A stretch of DNA of 64,000 nt from Mactra quadrangularis (taxonomy: Eukaryota; Mollusca; Bivalvia; Venerida; Mactridae), in contig CM046307.1 of assembly GCA_025267735.1 (NCBI GenBank), positions 8,066,258-8,130,257 of the forward strand, in the 5' to 3' direction. The notes under the pieces were generated by a model that did not search any database, was not told the origin of the DNA, and saw only the letters and a list, made by a program, of their open reading frames with translations. The translations under genes and the position numbers were made by a program. How positions within the stretch are numbered: position 1 is the stretch's first letter; every line of letters starts with the position of its first letter. Shown one piece after another: positions 35,349 through 47,739 of this stretch.

Positions 35349-35612
35349 ACAAGTAAATCTGTGAGCTAATGCTCACTAGTGATACCCCCGCAAAATTCTA
35401 AAAATATGCGACAAACAGGAAGTAGATGAGCAAGGAGCATGAAATCGCTTTACACCACATGGGACTATGGGATGAAGCAATATGCAAAGTATTAGGCTGC
35501 TGCATGTTATAGTTGCTGAGAAAACTGCGACGGAAATTTTGTAACGGACGGATGGACGCACGGACAAGGGTAAAACAGTATACCCCCCTCTTCTTCGAAG
35601 CGGGGGTATAAT
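35349..35612. mobile_element. MITE family M1, intact copy
   Basis: It runs from ACAAGTAAATCTGTGAGC with GATACCCCCGC to GCGGGGGTATAAT. It is close to identical to 18478-18741, with a shorter ACGG run. Confidence 0.75.
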
Positions 35613-35939
35613 AATAAAGGCGGCTAGATTACGCGACTTTCACTCGTCATTTGATGAAGTTGTGTTTATCTACACTGTTTTTTTATAAACTAATGTGGGG
35701 TAAAGTTAAAGATGACCTAGGTTTGCCCAAACTTTCTTCTTTTTTTGACGAATCGTCCAAAGACCAATGTGACTGAGGACAGATTGTCTCGTCGGAGAAT
35801 AGGGGAGAAATCTTGTACTTATGTCAAAATAAAACTATTCAAACTGGTGTACCCACTTATATTTCCTCATACCCACATTTTTCAACATTGGTGGGTACAA
35901 TACCCACTCTAAAAAAAGTCACCGAACATGCTGATATGT

Positions 35940-36030
35940 TATCAGTGTCCTGGTTTTTGACCCTTCTTTGTTTAAATATTTTTTATCAGTGTCCTCATTT
36001 TTGACCCTTCTTTGTTTAAATATTTTTTAT
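35940..36030. repeat. Tandem duplication, about 45 bp
   Basis: The block ATCAGTGTCCT..TTTTTGACCCTTCTTTGTTT stands twice in a row, each ending in AAATATTTTTTAT, with about two differences. Confidence 0.8.
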
Positions 36031-36752
36031 TTAATTAGGTCTGCGGTAAAGAACATACATTTTCTTAAATATAACATATTATGTAGCAATATATGCTTAT
36101 TATTGATTTTTTAGAGTCTGCAAGCGGGTAGATTACGGGTAGATTACGTGACGAACACTATGACAATTTTCATAAATTCAATTGATCCAACCGGTGTTAA
36201 TTCTTGACATCGAAAAATTGAGGGAATTTCCCCGTTACTTATTGCTTAATTAAGAACTTATAATCAAAATAATAAGATTATTAAATTACTAACGTAGATT
36301 TAACCATCTTGTCAATGCATTCATACCAAATTTACAATTTACATTGTATCGCGATTAATATCGTAATCGCGAGGCATATATCGTGGTACGTATCGTATCG
36401 CGACCTTGACCAAGATACGCAGCCCTAATTTTAAAGGTGACAATATACACAGGGGGCATCAATAAATAAATGAGTCACTAATTATCCGCTTTTGAAGCGT
36501 GTATACTAACAGCACAACTCCCGCGTAGTTGATTGGTCGATTACATAAGAAATGCGGATGTAAGATACGTTCCATCCGTCGTTAAATCGAGGTCTCGAGG
36601 GCTGTCATAATTGGGTCATAATTTGTTTCATTGATTTTCCGAAAATGTCGGCAACTTCGTTTTTTCGCTTTGATGTGCCAATAGAGCTAAGTTTTAACGG
36701 AAAGGGCGACTTCTTTGCCCGAATCGCCCTCTCGGCTCATCCCTGTGGTTAT

Positions 36753-37800
36753 TAGTAAACTGACTCTTAATTATTGATAATTGATTGTTTGATAACGGGC
36801 CATTGCACCGTAACTTTTTAGAGTGTTTCCAGTCGGAGTGAAAATATCCTAACAACTTTCGACTACGCTGAAAAAAATGGGCTGTAAGTTTTTTATTTTC
36901 ATGAAAAAAATCGGCCGATTAATTAAGATTTTTCAATGTAAAAACACTAAAGAAATTTAGTGCATTAAAAAAAGATCTTAATTCTGTCCAAATTATATAT
37001 ATTCTGTTCAATTTATAATCCAACTCTATAACTTATCGCTCAAGTAAACTTAGTATGAGACATATTGAAGACGACAACATCATATCGTGGTATATCAAAC
37101 ATCCAGTAAGTTTATTAGTAATATCCAAAATGGCGCGTGTAATAACAACAGGATAAGTCACGTCGGTAAATATTTGTTTATTTCAAGTAATAATGAATAT
37201 AAACAAGTTTTCCGATGTGTAAAAGTTGAAACAAACGTATGTTATTTAACTTCCGTAACTCTAGCCTATCCTTCCAAAGGTTTTCTACAGTAGCCGCTAG
37301 CGGAAATTCCGTAACTCTAGCCACTGCCAAGAATTATTTTGTTCGTCCAGTGTGTCACAGTAAAAGTTCATTTTACTGGTCTTTTGCCGAAAATATCCGT
37401 CAAAACGTACAAATTTGTGCGTACGGGAAATCCGACGGGGTTCCAGGCTAACCTAAAATGTATGCAAATTTGTGGAGCGAATCGCTCGAGGCCGAATTAT
37501 ACAGGGGACGAATCGTCCATAATTCATCATTCACGTATCATCAACAATAATTAGTCTATATTGTCTCTATTCCAGCGTTTCAAAATAAAGTATACTTACT
37601 AAGAAGGTTTGAAGATAAGAATCTTAGCCTTAAATGACAAAGCATCTGTCAAATGTCCATTTTTTCTCAGTAGTTATTGTTGAGCGCGCGATCTCTCTTA
37701 TTGTCAAGGGAAGTAATAACTGTGGATAAGTATAAAAACCAAACCTGACGGCCAACAGACCGGAACGGATAGTCTAAAAGAACGCTCAGTTAAGTTATCA
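36753..37800. other. Non-coding stretch
   Basis: No convincing gene. Open frames at 37087-37554 overlap in two registers and lack domain features. A motif (CGGAAATTCCGTAACTCTAGCC) occurs in two similar forms near 37250 and 37300. Confidence 0.35.
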
Positions 37801-37802
37801 AT

Positions 37803-38761
37803 GGGTGCGTTGCTTAAAGACACAACTTATAAATCTTGGACATCAAAAGAAAATTGTAGTATAGTGATTTCATCATAATAGAGGTGAAAAAATCAAGTAT
37901 TACATGTTTCATAACTTTTTCGTGTTTGCTAGCAAGTGAAATAAATTGAGGCCCATGCATAGTTATTGATTGATATTAAGTACTAGTACTGCATTTATGA
38001 ATATCTCCGGCAAAATTCATTATTAATAAAGTAAATTTTTTTGCGGCGCCTTGTTTCAAACTGGTTGTCATTCAGACAATATTTCCACCATCTTTTAAAA
38101 CAATGGATAAAATATTAGTTAAGCAGACGACATTTAATTGAGCAGACGACAGTTTTCTTCGTAGCTGCTCAACGATTAGACATATGTAATACATAATAAT
38201 GGAATTGTTTTTCTTTTCACAATTTTTCTACATTTGTCAATTGATTTCAACACAAAATCACAGAAGTATTGTCACCAAGTGCCTTAGTGTACCAAATCCT
38301 CTTTATCGTCCATATATGGGCCACATACGGCTTTTCAAAGAGAATAAGAGCTTATTTCTGTCACTCGGGTGTCGGTATCCGATGTTTCATCGTTTGCGTC
38401 GGCAGACTTTGTTCATTTCAGTTGTATCAAGAATTTAACTTAAACTCAAACAGCAAAACAAGGTAGTCAATTAGGGTCATGTAAGTTTTTTTCTGTACAA
38501 TACAAAGATCCATATCTACATTTGAACTAGGTTCATGCACTCATTGCAGGACCTCAATTATCATATCCATTCTACGTAAAACACTGAAATTCTACCGTTA
38601 TATCTAGCCACGAAAAAGCATGCAATACATGTGTCAAAATTTATGATAAGTTGTGTCTTTAAGTCCTGGTACCCTTCTAACAACAAAAGGAATAAAGTAC
38701 ATCAAGTTTTGGGTACCAGGACAAAAAGCGATACGTAGCGATTTGCTTAAGCAACGCACCC
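37803..38761. mobile_element. Inverted-repeat element with a nested TTAA insertion
   Basis: The left end GGGTGCGTTGCTTAAAGACA continues with CAACTTATAA. The right end closes TTAAGCAACGCACCC. The inner part of the right arm (TTATGATAAGTTGTGTCTTT, 38641-38660) is separated from its outer part by an 84-bp insert. Removing the insert restores an inverted repeat of about 30 bp. No coding region was found and the TSD is not clear. Confidence 0.75.
38659..38750. mobile_element. 84-bp hairpin insert flanked by TTAA
   Basis: 38663-38746 is bounded by TTAA on each side (38659-38662 and 38747-38750). It contains GTCCTGGTACCC and its inverse GGGTACCAGGAC. The mirror arm of the host element lacks it and has a single TTAA at the same place. 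Confidence 0.65.
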
Positions 38762-39104
38762 TATGTCTCTTGTTCTAGCTAAATACAATAACATTTAGCT
38801 ATTTCTAAGGGCTTAAACCAATGTATGATCAAGTAACAATTACAATATACATTTCATCATCTAATAGGTTTCTACAAGTTTGAGAGTGGAATAATTGATG
38901 AAAGGTATGGTCACGGATACACGTAGACCTCCGTGACTAAGCGTATTTAGTAATGAGTTGACGCATAGACATACACTCATATGTGAGATGAATTGATAAT
39001 CGGTTGTTGATACCTAAATACTTAACTTAGTAAAGTCAATGACCATAAAGTTAATAATTGAAAATAAATAAGTTATATACTGTACTTGTAATACTTGCCT
39101 TGTA

Positions 39105-40135
39105 TAGGGGAAGACGGGGTAAGTGGTTTATCTGTTCCAACATTTCTGGTAACTTTATACAGAAACACCCGTCTATCAAGTGCACCTACTCTAGCAATGT
39201 AATTTAGGAATCGTGAGTTTCATACAAGGAGAGAACAAGCCCTGACGCAAAGTCACAGCATCACAGCCATTAAGTTCTTGAACTAATTTATTTCCAAATT
39301 ATTTGGAAATATTAGAAATATGATTTAAGTGTTAATTCCATCAATTGAATAATATTTAGCTGTTCCACACTCAATGTAACCATCAACAACTTCAGACGTC
39401 CGCTCCATCACACAATTGGGACCTAGATTGACATTTTTCTTTTAATTTCATACTTACTACATAAGAGGAAAATTTTTGTAACGGCAGATAAATGTCATAC
39501 CACAATATTCAATAAGCTATTACATGTGTAAGTAACTAGAATAGAATAATATATGGGTGAGTAGATCTTAGGGCTTTTACCAGACTTGATGAGCAATTTA
39601 ATTTAAGGCAATATAGTTTATGGCTCAGTAAAATCATTAATTAGAAGTTGCGAATGCAATTGTGTCCTCCAACTGTTAAGGTATAAATGAAATAACTCAT
39701 CAGTATGACTTTGATACAACATACCGACATGCTGTAAGATAGCAGGGGTAAGATGAGTCACCATTGGCTCATCTTACCCCGTCACTAACAGCTGACCGTA
39801 ATATTGCTTGAACACAGTATGTCTGCTTCAGATCCTTATTTGTCTATTGTTAGTTTGTAGACATATACATGAGCTACATAACAGCATATAAAATTGATAT
39901 TTAACTTAATGATTAAAGAAATAAATGTGCAATAATCGGTTTCCAGAGTTTTAACAAATACGGAGAAAATTCACATATTTCCTCCTTACAAACTTTTTTT
40001 CTGTATAGGTTTATCAAAAACAATACGGGGAAAGTTTATGTTATGTTACTAGACATGTTTTAATTACAGTCTCATGATAGTTCTGTTTATTAGCTGCCTG
40101 AGAGGGGATGGCTCAACTTACCCCGTCCTCCCCTA
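39105..40135. mobile_element. Inverted-repeat element, about 1.03 kb
   Basis: The left end TAGGGGAAGACGGGGTAAGT and the right end ACTTACCCCGTCCTCCCCTA are inverted repeats with one mismatch. An internal hairpin GGTAAGATGAG..CTCATCTTACC lies near 39745-39780 and repeats the end motif. No transposase frame is present and the TSD is uncertain. Confidence 0.75.
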
Positions 40136-40552
40136 CATATTGTACATGTACATTCTTTTCTGTTTAATTCTCATCATGTATGTATGTTAAAACTTAGTAA
40201 AATATCACCTAGTTCTGTCTTGGTAATGAACAAAGTTTATGCACTGTGAGACCTGACATTTTTTGTCAAATGGTGGAGAAGTTTCATTTTACATATCTCA
40301 TCAGCTTGATAAAACATTTATAATCTGTGTTTAACAGGGCTTGACATTTACTACTTAATTATATCAGGGCCCCCTAAGGACTCTAATGAGTTATCCAGAA
40401 AGACATCCTTATCAAAAACAGTATTCCTTCAGTAAAAAACAGGATTTTGGGTACAGACTTGTTTATAAAATTGTGTTAAGAGCTATACTTTAACTCAAAT
40501 CAAATACCCTATATTTACTTTCTCAAATTCAAATGAGAAAAGGACAGTTCAA

Positions 40553-40890
40553 TACTTAACTGGTTGCGACATTGATGGAGTGGCCAATTTTTCATCTTCA
40601 CGCGCTAGGGCTATTTCAAGATGCTCTTATTTCATTACTAATTTACAGATATGAAACTTGACCAATTTAATCTCCGGGGTAGCATATTATCACAAATCTT
40701 ACGTCAATTTAACATAACAATATAGGCTGATTTACGACTAAAATCAATCGTAAGATGCTTGATAATACCGGCCCCGGGTGACTGCGTTTTAAAGCACCCA
40801 TCTCAAATTCCATGGCAACGCTGGGGCGGGGCAAAAGGACAAAATGCAATTTCGCTATTTTCAACACAAATTTGCATTTCATTCAGTGAT
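40553..40890. repeat. Dispersed repeat, second copy
   Basis: Counterpart of 22640-22920, with the same block order and a further segment at 40680-40780. Confidence 0.55.
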
Positions 40891-42149
40891 AATTCCCAGT
40901 ACTAGACAGAGATTGAACACATGTTTTCTGTTCAGTATTTTTTTTGGAAAATTTTCAGGAAAATGTTAGTGTGGAACCCTGCAGTTATCGTATTATCTTA
41001 ATATTGTCTTGGATAAATGATAGCATTAAAGTGTATACATTACATTCGTTGTTGATTTCTGCAAAGTAAATCAGAAAATTCGGAACTTTTTACATTTTTA
41101 TATAAGAAAATGAACGAAACAGCTTTCTCCGGATCAAATCGTACTCTTTTCTGGCTTATTGTGTTACCGGCCCTTGAAACACACATTCAATGGGTACACA
41201 TGTACCCGAGACACCGAAATATTTCAATGCAAGTTCTGCAATATATAATGTTATTGTGCTATTCTGTTAGCTAAATGTTTAGTAGAAAAAATACTTACGA
41301 ATACATACCATGAGCTAGAACAAAAAATTACTCCACGTGTGAAATTCGTACTGAAATTTTCGTACCAAAACAATGTCAATAATATTGTGTCGCAATTAAA
41401 TAAGTTTTTTTGTTGTTGCTCAGTTGACTGTATTGAGTACTTTGGTGTTCGTTTACAAACTAAATATCTGATTGCAATCCTATAATGCATTTTCAAAAAA
41501 AAACATAGATGTTCGTCGGTAAGTATGTTTTTGTGTAAAAATCGAGTCAGTCTATACTCGAAATTACAATGTAGATGTGACAGTGTACTAATGCTTTGAC
41601 AAAATATTAACAACATAACCTATACAGGTAGAATTTACAATCGAAAGACAATATTACAGAACTACAAATTTTATTGCGGAGGTTATAAATATAATCATGC
41701 GACGTGATGATAGAAATGAAAGACTTTTCAGACACGGGTATCGTCGGCAACTAGTCTTTAAATAATTTTGACGTATGTTAATTGTATTAATAATGTCAAT
41801 AGTCAAAGAAAGAAAACTCTTCCCAACTTATTGGAATTACCATATATCAGTTACATTTCTCTCTCTCCCTCTCTCTGTATGTATAGATCTATATACATGT
41901 ATTTATATAGATCTATGATTATTAAAACGTTGTATCTACGTACATAAGCTGTGTTTTGTGATCTCCAATTATTATAAGATTGCATGGGCAATAAATATTC
42001 CTGTAAGACATCAACAAGTGGCATGCTTAATTCCAGCAACATTACATTGACTGTCATTTTGTATCAATTATCAATATAGATCCACGCGGGGCATACTGGA
42101 CGGTAATAAAATATATTCATACTTTACCACTGTTTAGTTATTTTTTATA
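40891..42149. other. Non-coding stretch
   Basis: No gene recognised. A short CT-rich microsatellite lies at 41858-41880 and AT palindromes lie at 41880-41920. Confidence 0.4.
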
Positions 42150-42420
42150 GATTTATTGCCGTGTCAACACCATAAATTAGGTCATTTTACGGCATCCAGC
42201 GCACTTAACCTAGCTTTCCTGGACCATTGTCTATAACCAGTTCTCACCTGCCCTTCCACAAGGCCGAAAACTTCTCCATATTATCTAATCAATGGAGGAA
42301 AATCGACAGTATTGTCAAATTTTCATGTAAGGGAATAACCTCCTCGGGTGGGATTCGAACCCGCACCCCTCGGTCCCGAGATTCCAAATCCCGGCGCGCT
42401 ACCAACTGCCACTGTTTAGA
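42150..42420 (-). repeat. tRNA-derived SINE, family A, minus copy
   Basis: On the plus strand it begins with the inverse family end (TGCCGTGTCAACACCATAAA). It closes with the inverse tRNA head, GGTGGGATTCGAACCCGCAC and GCGCGCTACCAACTGCCAC. This is the best-preserved tRNA-like head on the minus strand. Confidence 0.75.
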
Positions 42421-42514
42421 CCGAGTTAAATCCCTTTACAATTCAATAAATAAGCACGTTTTGAGAGTACAGCACTGTAGACTTCCGTAATTCTTATTCT
42501 GAATCTGCACTAAA

Positions 42515-43200
42515 TACAGGTTTCTACACCAGCCTGTAAAACAACTTCGTTTAAGTGACAAGTTTAAACAGAATATGGAAGAATGCCTTGAAAACCTACC
42601 AGGGGTTCGAGCCATTGTTAATGACGCAGTATGCTTCGGTCGTACCCAGAACGAACACGACGCGACCGTTGACAAATTAATGCAGAGATGCAGAGAAAAG
42701 GGAATAAAGTAAAACCCTGATAATACAATAGTATCTCAGACAGAGATTCGGTCACCTATTGACATCGACTTGTCAAAAGATATTCCCGAAAAAAGTCAAG
42801 GTAGTAAAATAAATGCCTTCACCGACTAGTAAGTCCGAGCTAGAAACTATGGTTACCTATTTACAGAGGCCAATGCGACAATTATTGAAAAATAATGCAG
42901 AATTTGTTTGGGATGCAACACAAGAGGATGCGCTTTAAAAAGTGAAAGTCATCATTACAAAGGAACCTGGACAAGTGTTGAAATATTATGACCCAAACAA
43001 GGACATTACACTGCAGGTTGATGCTTCAAAACACGGCCTTGGTGCTGCACTTCTGTAGTAAGACGGGGCAGTTAGCTTTGCATCAAGCACTAAACTAGAT
43101 AGAAATTAAATATGGACAGATTGAGAAAGAGCTTTATGCAGTTCTGTTTGGAAGTAATAGATTTCACGATCTTGTGTATGGAAAGCACATTTATGTACAA
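42515..43200 (+). pseudogene. Ty3/gypsy reverse transcriptase-RNase H remnant
   Basis: Successive frames read KQNMEECLENLPGVRAIVND, DKLMQRCREKGIK, then NTRGCALKSESHH and GYGQIEKEL-like phrases typical of the thumb and start of RNase H in gypsy Pol. ITLQVDASKHGLGAALL (43007-43055) is the RNase H D-A-S/C-x-x-G-L-G-A motif. Many stops are present and the core YVDD region has been lost or changed to VNDAVCFG. Confidence 0.6.
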
Positions 43201-43224
43201 TACAAACATTGAAAACCACTTGCC

Positions 43225-43560
43225 GGGCATTTTAGAGTATTGTCATGCTTGTGTCCACACTTGTTGCATGGCTTTGGACTGGATGTAACACTTGCGTTTT
43301 GAGTTTCTCGATTCCTTTCTTCCACTGTGGTTGTGTTTGACCCTTCAATGGCACAGGTTTGTCGTCCGTGACTTTTAATTGAGCCTGTAAAAGTTCATAT
43401 GTTCTAGCTATGTCCCTGCACTTATGCAGTGACAGGTCTGATCCTTTACTGATCAATTTTTCCCTTGTTTGCATAGAATATACACCAAACACAATATGGT
43501 CACGGATCATGTCATCTTGCATATTGTCCGAATAATCACAGTCTTTAATCGAAAGACTAA
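43225..43560 (-). pseudogene. Gypsy-like Gag fragment
   Basis: On the minus strand 43522-43232 reads DDMIRDHIVFGVYSMQTREK, LISKGSDLSLHKCRDIARTY and ELLQAQL. This is the capsid C-terminal pattern of Ty3/gypsy Gag (I-R-D-x-I-V-x-G, L-T-L-x-x-C). It is head-to-head with the pol remnant next door, so the two come from different insertions or an inversion. Confidence 0.6.
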
Positions 43561-43729
43561 ACTGTGTGACAAACTGTTAAAAGTCTTCACCCTCAGTTTG
43601 CCAACGTGATTTGAACATGAACCTACTGTAAATTATGTTTGTTTTGGGCTACCAACACTTTTCAAACTTTGGAAGTGTGTTTGAATTTGTAAAATTGATA
43701 TGTATAAATGTATAACTGCTCATCTTAAC

Positions 43730-46010
43730 ATAAATAGTATTAGACATACATTTAATGAACTTCATGAGATTTTAGAGCTTAAATTAGTAGATCTATTGTT
43801 TAATTCGGAAACTAAAATTGATTCATCATTTCGCAATGACTTATTTTAAGTACCAGGTTACAATCTGGAAAGACGAGACAGAGACAGTCGAGGAGGAGGA
43901 ATAGCAACCGTCATCAGAGCAGACATACCTGCACGTCACTGTAATGACCTGGAGTCTAAATATCTCGAAAACATATCATATGAGGTCATATTGAATAATT
44001 CAAAATGGGCTATGTCGTGTGTTTATAGACTACCCAATATGAAAGATGGTGACTTTTTTAAACAATTAACCACAATATCGGATCTTATTTTAACCAAATT
44101 TGACCACTTCATGATCATTGGTGACTTGAAATATGACCTCTTATGTGATAAATGTCGTAAGCTTTTAGACTTTAATGAAATATTCGATTTGCACTGTTTA
44201 ATTAATAAACCAACATGTTTTACGAAAAATTGTACTCCTTCTTTAATTGACGCAATTTTAACAAATTCAAAAACATTATGTATGAAGACTCAAAATGTTC
44301 CATCTGGCATCTGTGATTGTCATAATCTTATATGTACTGGTATCAACAACTCGACACCGAAGCATTAAAAGCTTAAAAATAACTACAGAAGTTTTAAAAA
44401 TCTTGATGTTAATGCATTAAATGTTGACCTGTCCAATATTAAAGTGCCACCTGTTAATGAATTTTATTCTAATAATAATTTAGTAAATTCTCTGTATGAA
44501 AACTTTGAATCTGATATTTCTGATGTTTTTAATACTCATGCGCCAATTAAGCAGTCATATAGACAAAATAAACCATTACCTTTTATGAACAAAAACTACG
44601 CAAATCCATATACTTGAAAAAAAAATGTTATTACATAAATTCCAAAAATACAGAACATCTGAAAACTGGGAAAAATATAGAAAACAAAGAAATGTAGTAA
44701 ACAGCATAAAACATAAATCTGCAAATCAATATTTTCAAGAAAGATGTATAGGTGGGGCAAAATCTTCAGATTTTTGGGAAACGATTAAGCCATTTTTATC
44801 AAACAAATCATGTACAGAATTACAAAACTTGTTCTAAATGAGAATAACAAAATAATTTATAATTTTAATTCATATTTTGCAAACGTAGCGAGTCTTTTGG
44901 AAAAGATTATGTGTTTAACCCAGAATGCTATCCAAGTTTAGACAAAATTAAAGAAAATAACCCCAATGTTTTAACATTTGATTTTAAACAGTTGACATAT
45001 CTGATGTTTCCAAAGCAATTAATCTATTAAATTCTAAGAAAGCTTCCGGAGTTGATACCATATCTGCTAAACTGTTAAAAGTCAGAAGACTGAACCACTT
45101 ACAAACCTTATCAATATTACTATAAGTACAAATACATTCCCAGATAATCTAAAACTGGCCCAAGTTATCCCTCTATTTAAGAAAAAATATTCTCTTTGTT
45201 AATCCAATTATAGACCAGTGAGTGTTTTACCAATGATTTCGAAAATATTTGAAAAAATAATTGCTGAACAACTAACACATCATTTTGATACTATTTTTAA
45301 TCATTTTTAATGTGCTTTCAGGAGGGGACATGGTTGCCAAACCACTCTACTGAAATTACTTGAAGACTGGAAGCAGGCTCTGGACAACAACCAATATGTA
45401 GCTGCAATTCTATTGGGTCTATCTAAGGCCTTTGACTGCCTACCACATGACATTCTTCTATCGAAGTTATCTGCATATGGTTTGTCAGAGTCTGCTTCAA
45501 GCTTACTCAAATCATATTTGTCTGATAGAAAACAACAAATTAAGATAGGTCAAACGGTTAGTTCTTGGGCTACTATAACTAAAGGTGTATCCCAAGGATT
45601 CATCCTTGGACCCCTGCTTTTTCATGTTTTATCAATGATTTTTATTTCATTAAAATGTCTACTTTGTATAATTATGCAGATGACAATACCCTTTCATTTT
45701 TTTCTTCTAATTTTAATGAACTTATTAATGTTTTACAATCAGATAGTAATGTTCTTTTAGAATGGTTTAAAATTAACAAAAGCAAGCGAACCCCAAAAAA
45801 TTCCAATCTATTGCTCTTGGTAAAACTTTTACAAAAAATAATTCTTTTAAAGTAGAGGACGCCACAATAACTTGTGAAAGGGTAGTAAAAAGGGTATATG
45901 TAAAAAGGCTGCCACTCAAATTGATATTTTAAAGATAATTGGTAAACAATTAAGTATTACTAATAAACTTCTTATTTTCCATACTTATATTTTATCAAAT
46001 TTTAATTTCT
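43730..46010 (+). pseudogene. LINE with AP-endonuclease and reverse transcriptase, broken
   Basis: The endonuclease part includes YNLERRDRDSRGGGIATVIR and VYRLPNMKDGDF. It also has DHFMIIGDLKYDL (normally G-D-F/L-N), INKPTCFTKNCTPSLIDAIL and VPSGICDCHNLI (normally SDH), so two catalytic positions look changed. After a linker the reverse transcriptase has NYRPVSVLPMISKIFEK (stop-broken upstream), GLSKAFDCLPHDILLSKL (normally D-x-x-K-A-F-D) and GVSQGFILGPLLF. NYADDNTLSF (45670-45700) lies in a third frame. At least five stops or shifts separate the pieces. The arrangement is Jockey/CR1-like. Confidence 0.7.
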
Positions 46011-46970
46011 GTCCTGTGGCATGGCATTTTTATTTCATAATTTGTTATATAACATTTAAATTGTCTGTGTATTTATATATTTATTCATTTCGATGAAAAT
46101 GTTTTATATCTATATCATTTGTAGTATGTGATCTCCGATCAATTTCAGTTTAAAATAATTGTATCGTGGCATTTTAATTTAGCCATATTTAAATTTGTTT
46201 GACTTGTATTTATTTTGTTTAACTTATAATAATATGTTATAGGCGGTTAGAAAAACTTACATAAGCTTATGTTTATTGTTATATTATCTTGCCGACTTAA
46301 AATAATCAAAGCACTGAAAGTGCTGCAGGAACGATTCATGAAAGCGTGTAGGTACCAAGTCTAAGATATAATTTTATAATTAACACAAATAATAAGTTGT
46401 TAGATCAAGAACATAATATTATCCAAAAACAACTTGCAAATTTAAAGGTATTGAAAGTAAAATACACAACAAAACTATACACTTTAAATTTAGTAATTGT
46501 CTTTTCTTAAGATGTGCTGTGACTAGTTTGCTCTTCTGTAGAACTTTGAGATAGATTCTCTGCAAACTTTTATCTTGATGCTGCTAAGTAATGTTGAACT
46601 TCTAGCAAATACTTACATGGATGATATAGGTTTTGGGGAATTAAAGTCAAAGATTTGCTGAAAGTCTAGCACGAAATTATTTGTATGAATTTATATATAT
46701 CAAAATGGTCACTTTTACACCAAGATTTAGTGATCGATACCATCAAATAATAAATGTGAAAAATTAACAGTTTTAATGAAACAAATTTTCCAAAAATTGC
46801 TTTAAAAAGTAGCACTATTTTGAGAATCAGTGGTATCGCCAAAATGATGTATATATTTTAGGTAGTCCATATTGTTTCATGAAATTGCGCATATTACTTA
46901 AAAGTCATTAGTCCTTCATTTCACGCATAGATTTGGAGGCGTGAGACAACGTTTTGTCCCTTTTTAGGTT
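46011..46970. other. Non-coding stretch, LINE 3' flank
   Basis: Stop-rich, AT-rich sequence after the LINE. No separate gene seen. The first 400 bp may be LINE 3' UTR. Confidence 0.35.
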
Positions 46971-46971
46971 A

Positions 46972-47737
46972 CAATGGAAGGGACCGGGACAACTCAACCC
47001 AAATCCAACTCAACCCGGGACAACTCAACCCGTAAGCCCAGACAACTCAACCCGTGGACAGCTCAACCCGTGGACAATTCAACCTGTATGATATATAATT
47101 AGTTATTCATCATAAATGATGTGTGATCAACAATTATAGCAATTTAAATTCTTTAATCTTGATATAAGTCGAATGGTTTCGCCACACTTCAATCATAATT
47201 ATATCTTCAAGAAGTTTATTTTGACGGTTCGACATACTAGTTATACAAGTATGATTAATTGCATTTACAAGTACAATGTATCAATAATCACTTTCGAATT
47301 AATTCGATATAACAGTTTGTCTAACAATTTCGCGCTTTAAAATCAGAAAATATAGACGCTCAATTCTATTTTGTTTATCTCACATCACACAATTTTTACA
47401 ATCAATTTGAAGATTAATTACAAAATAATGTTCAATAATTGGTTAAACATGTGCTGAGTCTTTCAGTATATGATTACTACATATTTTGTATACAATACAT
47501 ACAATACAATTGACACAATACTTATGCAATCTCTAAGTACCATTACTGTATTTTATCCTCAAATATCTTCCATTCTTGATAGAAATATATTCAATTTCAC
47601 TCTTAATTGTTAATACATATTTTTATGATAAATAACCAATTAGATTATATATCAAACTATCATAATATATTTTACGGGTTGAGTTGTCCACGGGTTGAGT
47701 TGGATTCAGGTTGAGTTGTACCAGACTCCAATGGAAG
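46972..47737. mobile_element. 748-bp element with iterated CAACTCAACCC termini and TSD
   Basis: The element spans 46981-47728. The left arm holds five or six copies of (A)CAACTCAACCCG within 115 bp. The right arm is its inverse (GGGTTGAGTTG), and the outer 54 bp of the two arms align almost gap-free. CAATGGAAG stands on both sides (46972-46980 and 47729-47737), a perfect 9-bp TSD, or 8 bp if the element starts one base earlier. The interior is AT-rich and non-coding. Confidence 0.88.
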
Positions 47738-47739
47738 CG

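Larger units (their letters stand above)
33141..36752. mobile_element. hAT-like element, 3.6 kb, host of nested insertions
   Basis: The element spans 33148-36745. The left end CAGGGATAAGCC is inverted at the right end as GGCTCATCCCTG, with one mismatch. It is flanked by TGGTTAT (33141-33147 and 36746-36752), extendable to 8 bp with one mismatch. The ends resemble hAT. No transposase frame was found. It holds the pogo-like element at 33352-34595 and an M1 MITE at 35349-35612. Confidence 0.6.

Noticed and set aside
43232..43522. Gag fragment and the pol remnant at 42515-43200 as one retroelement
   Set aside because: They lie on opposite strands and head to head, so they cannot be one collinear element as they stand.
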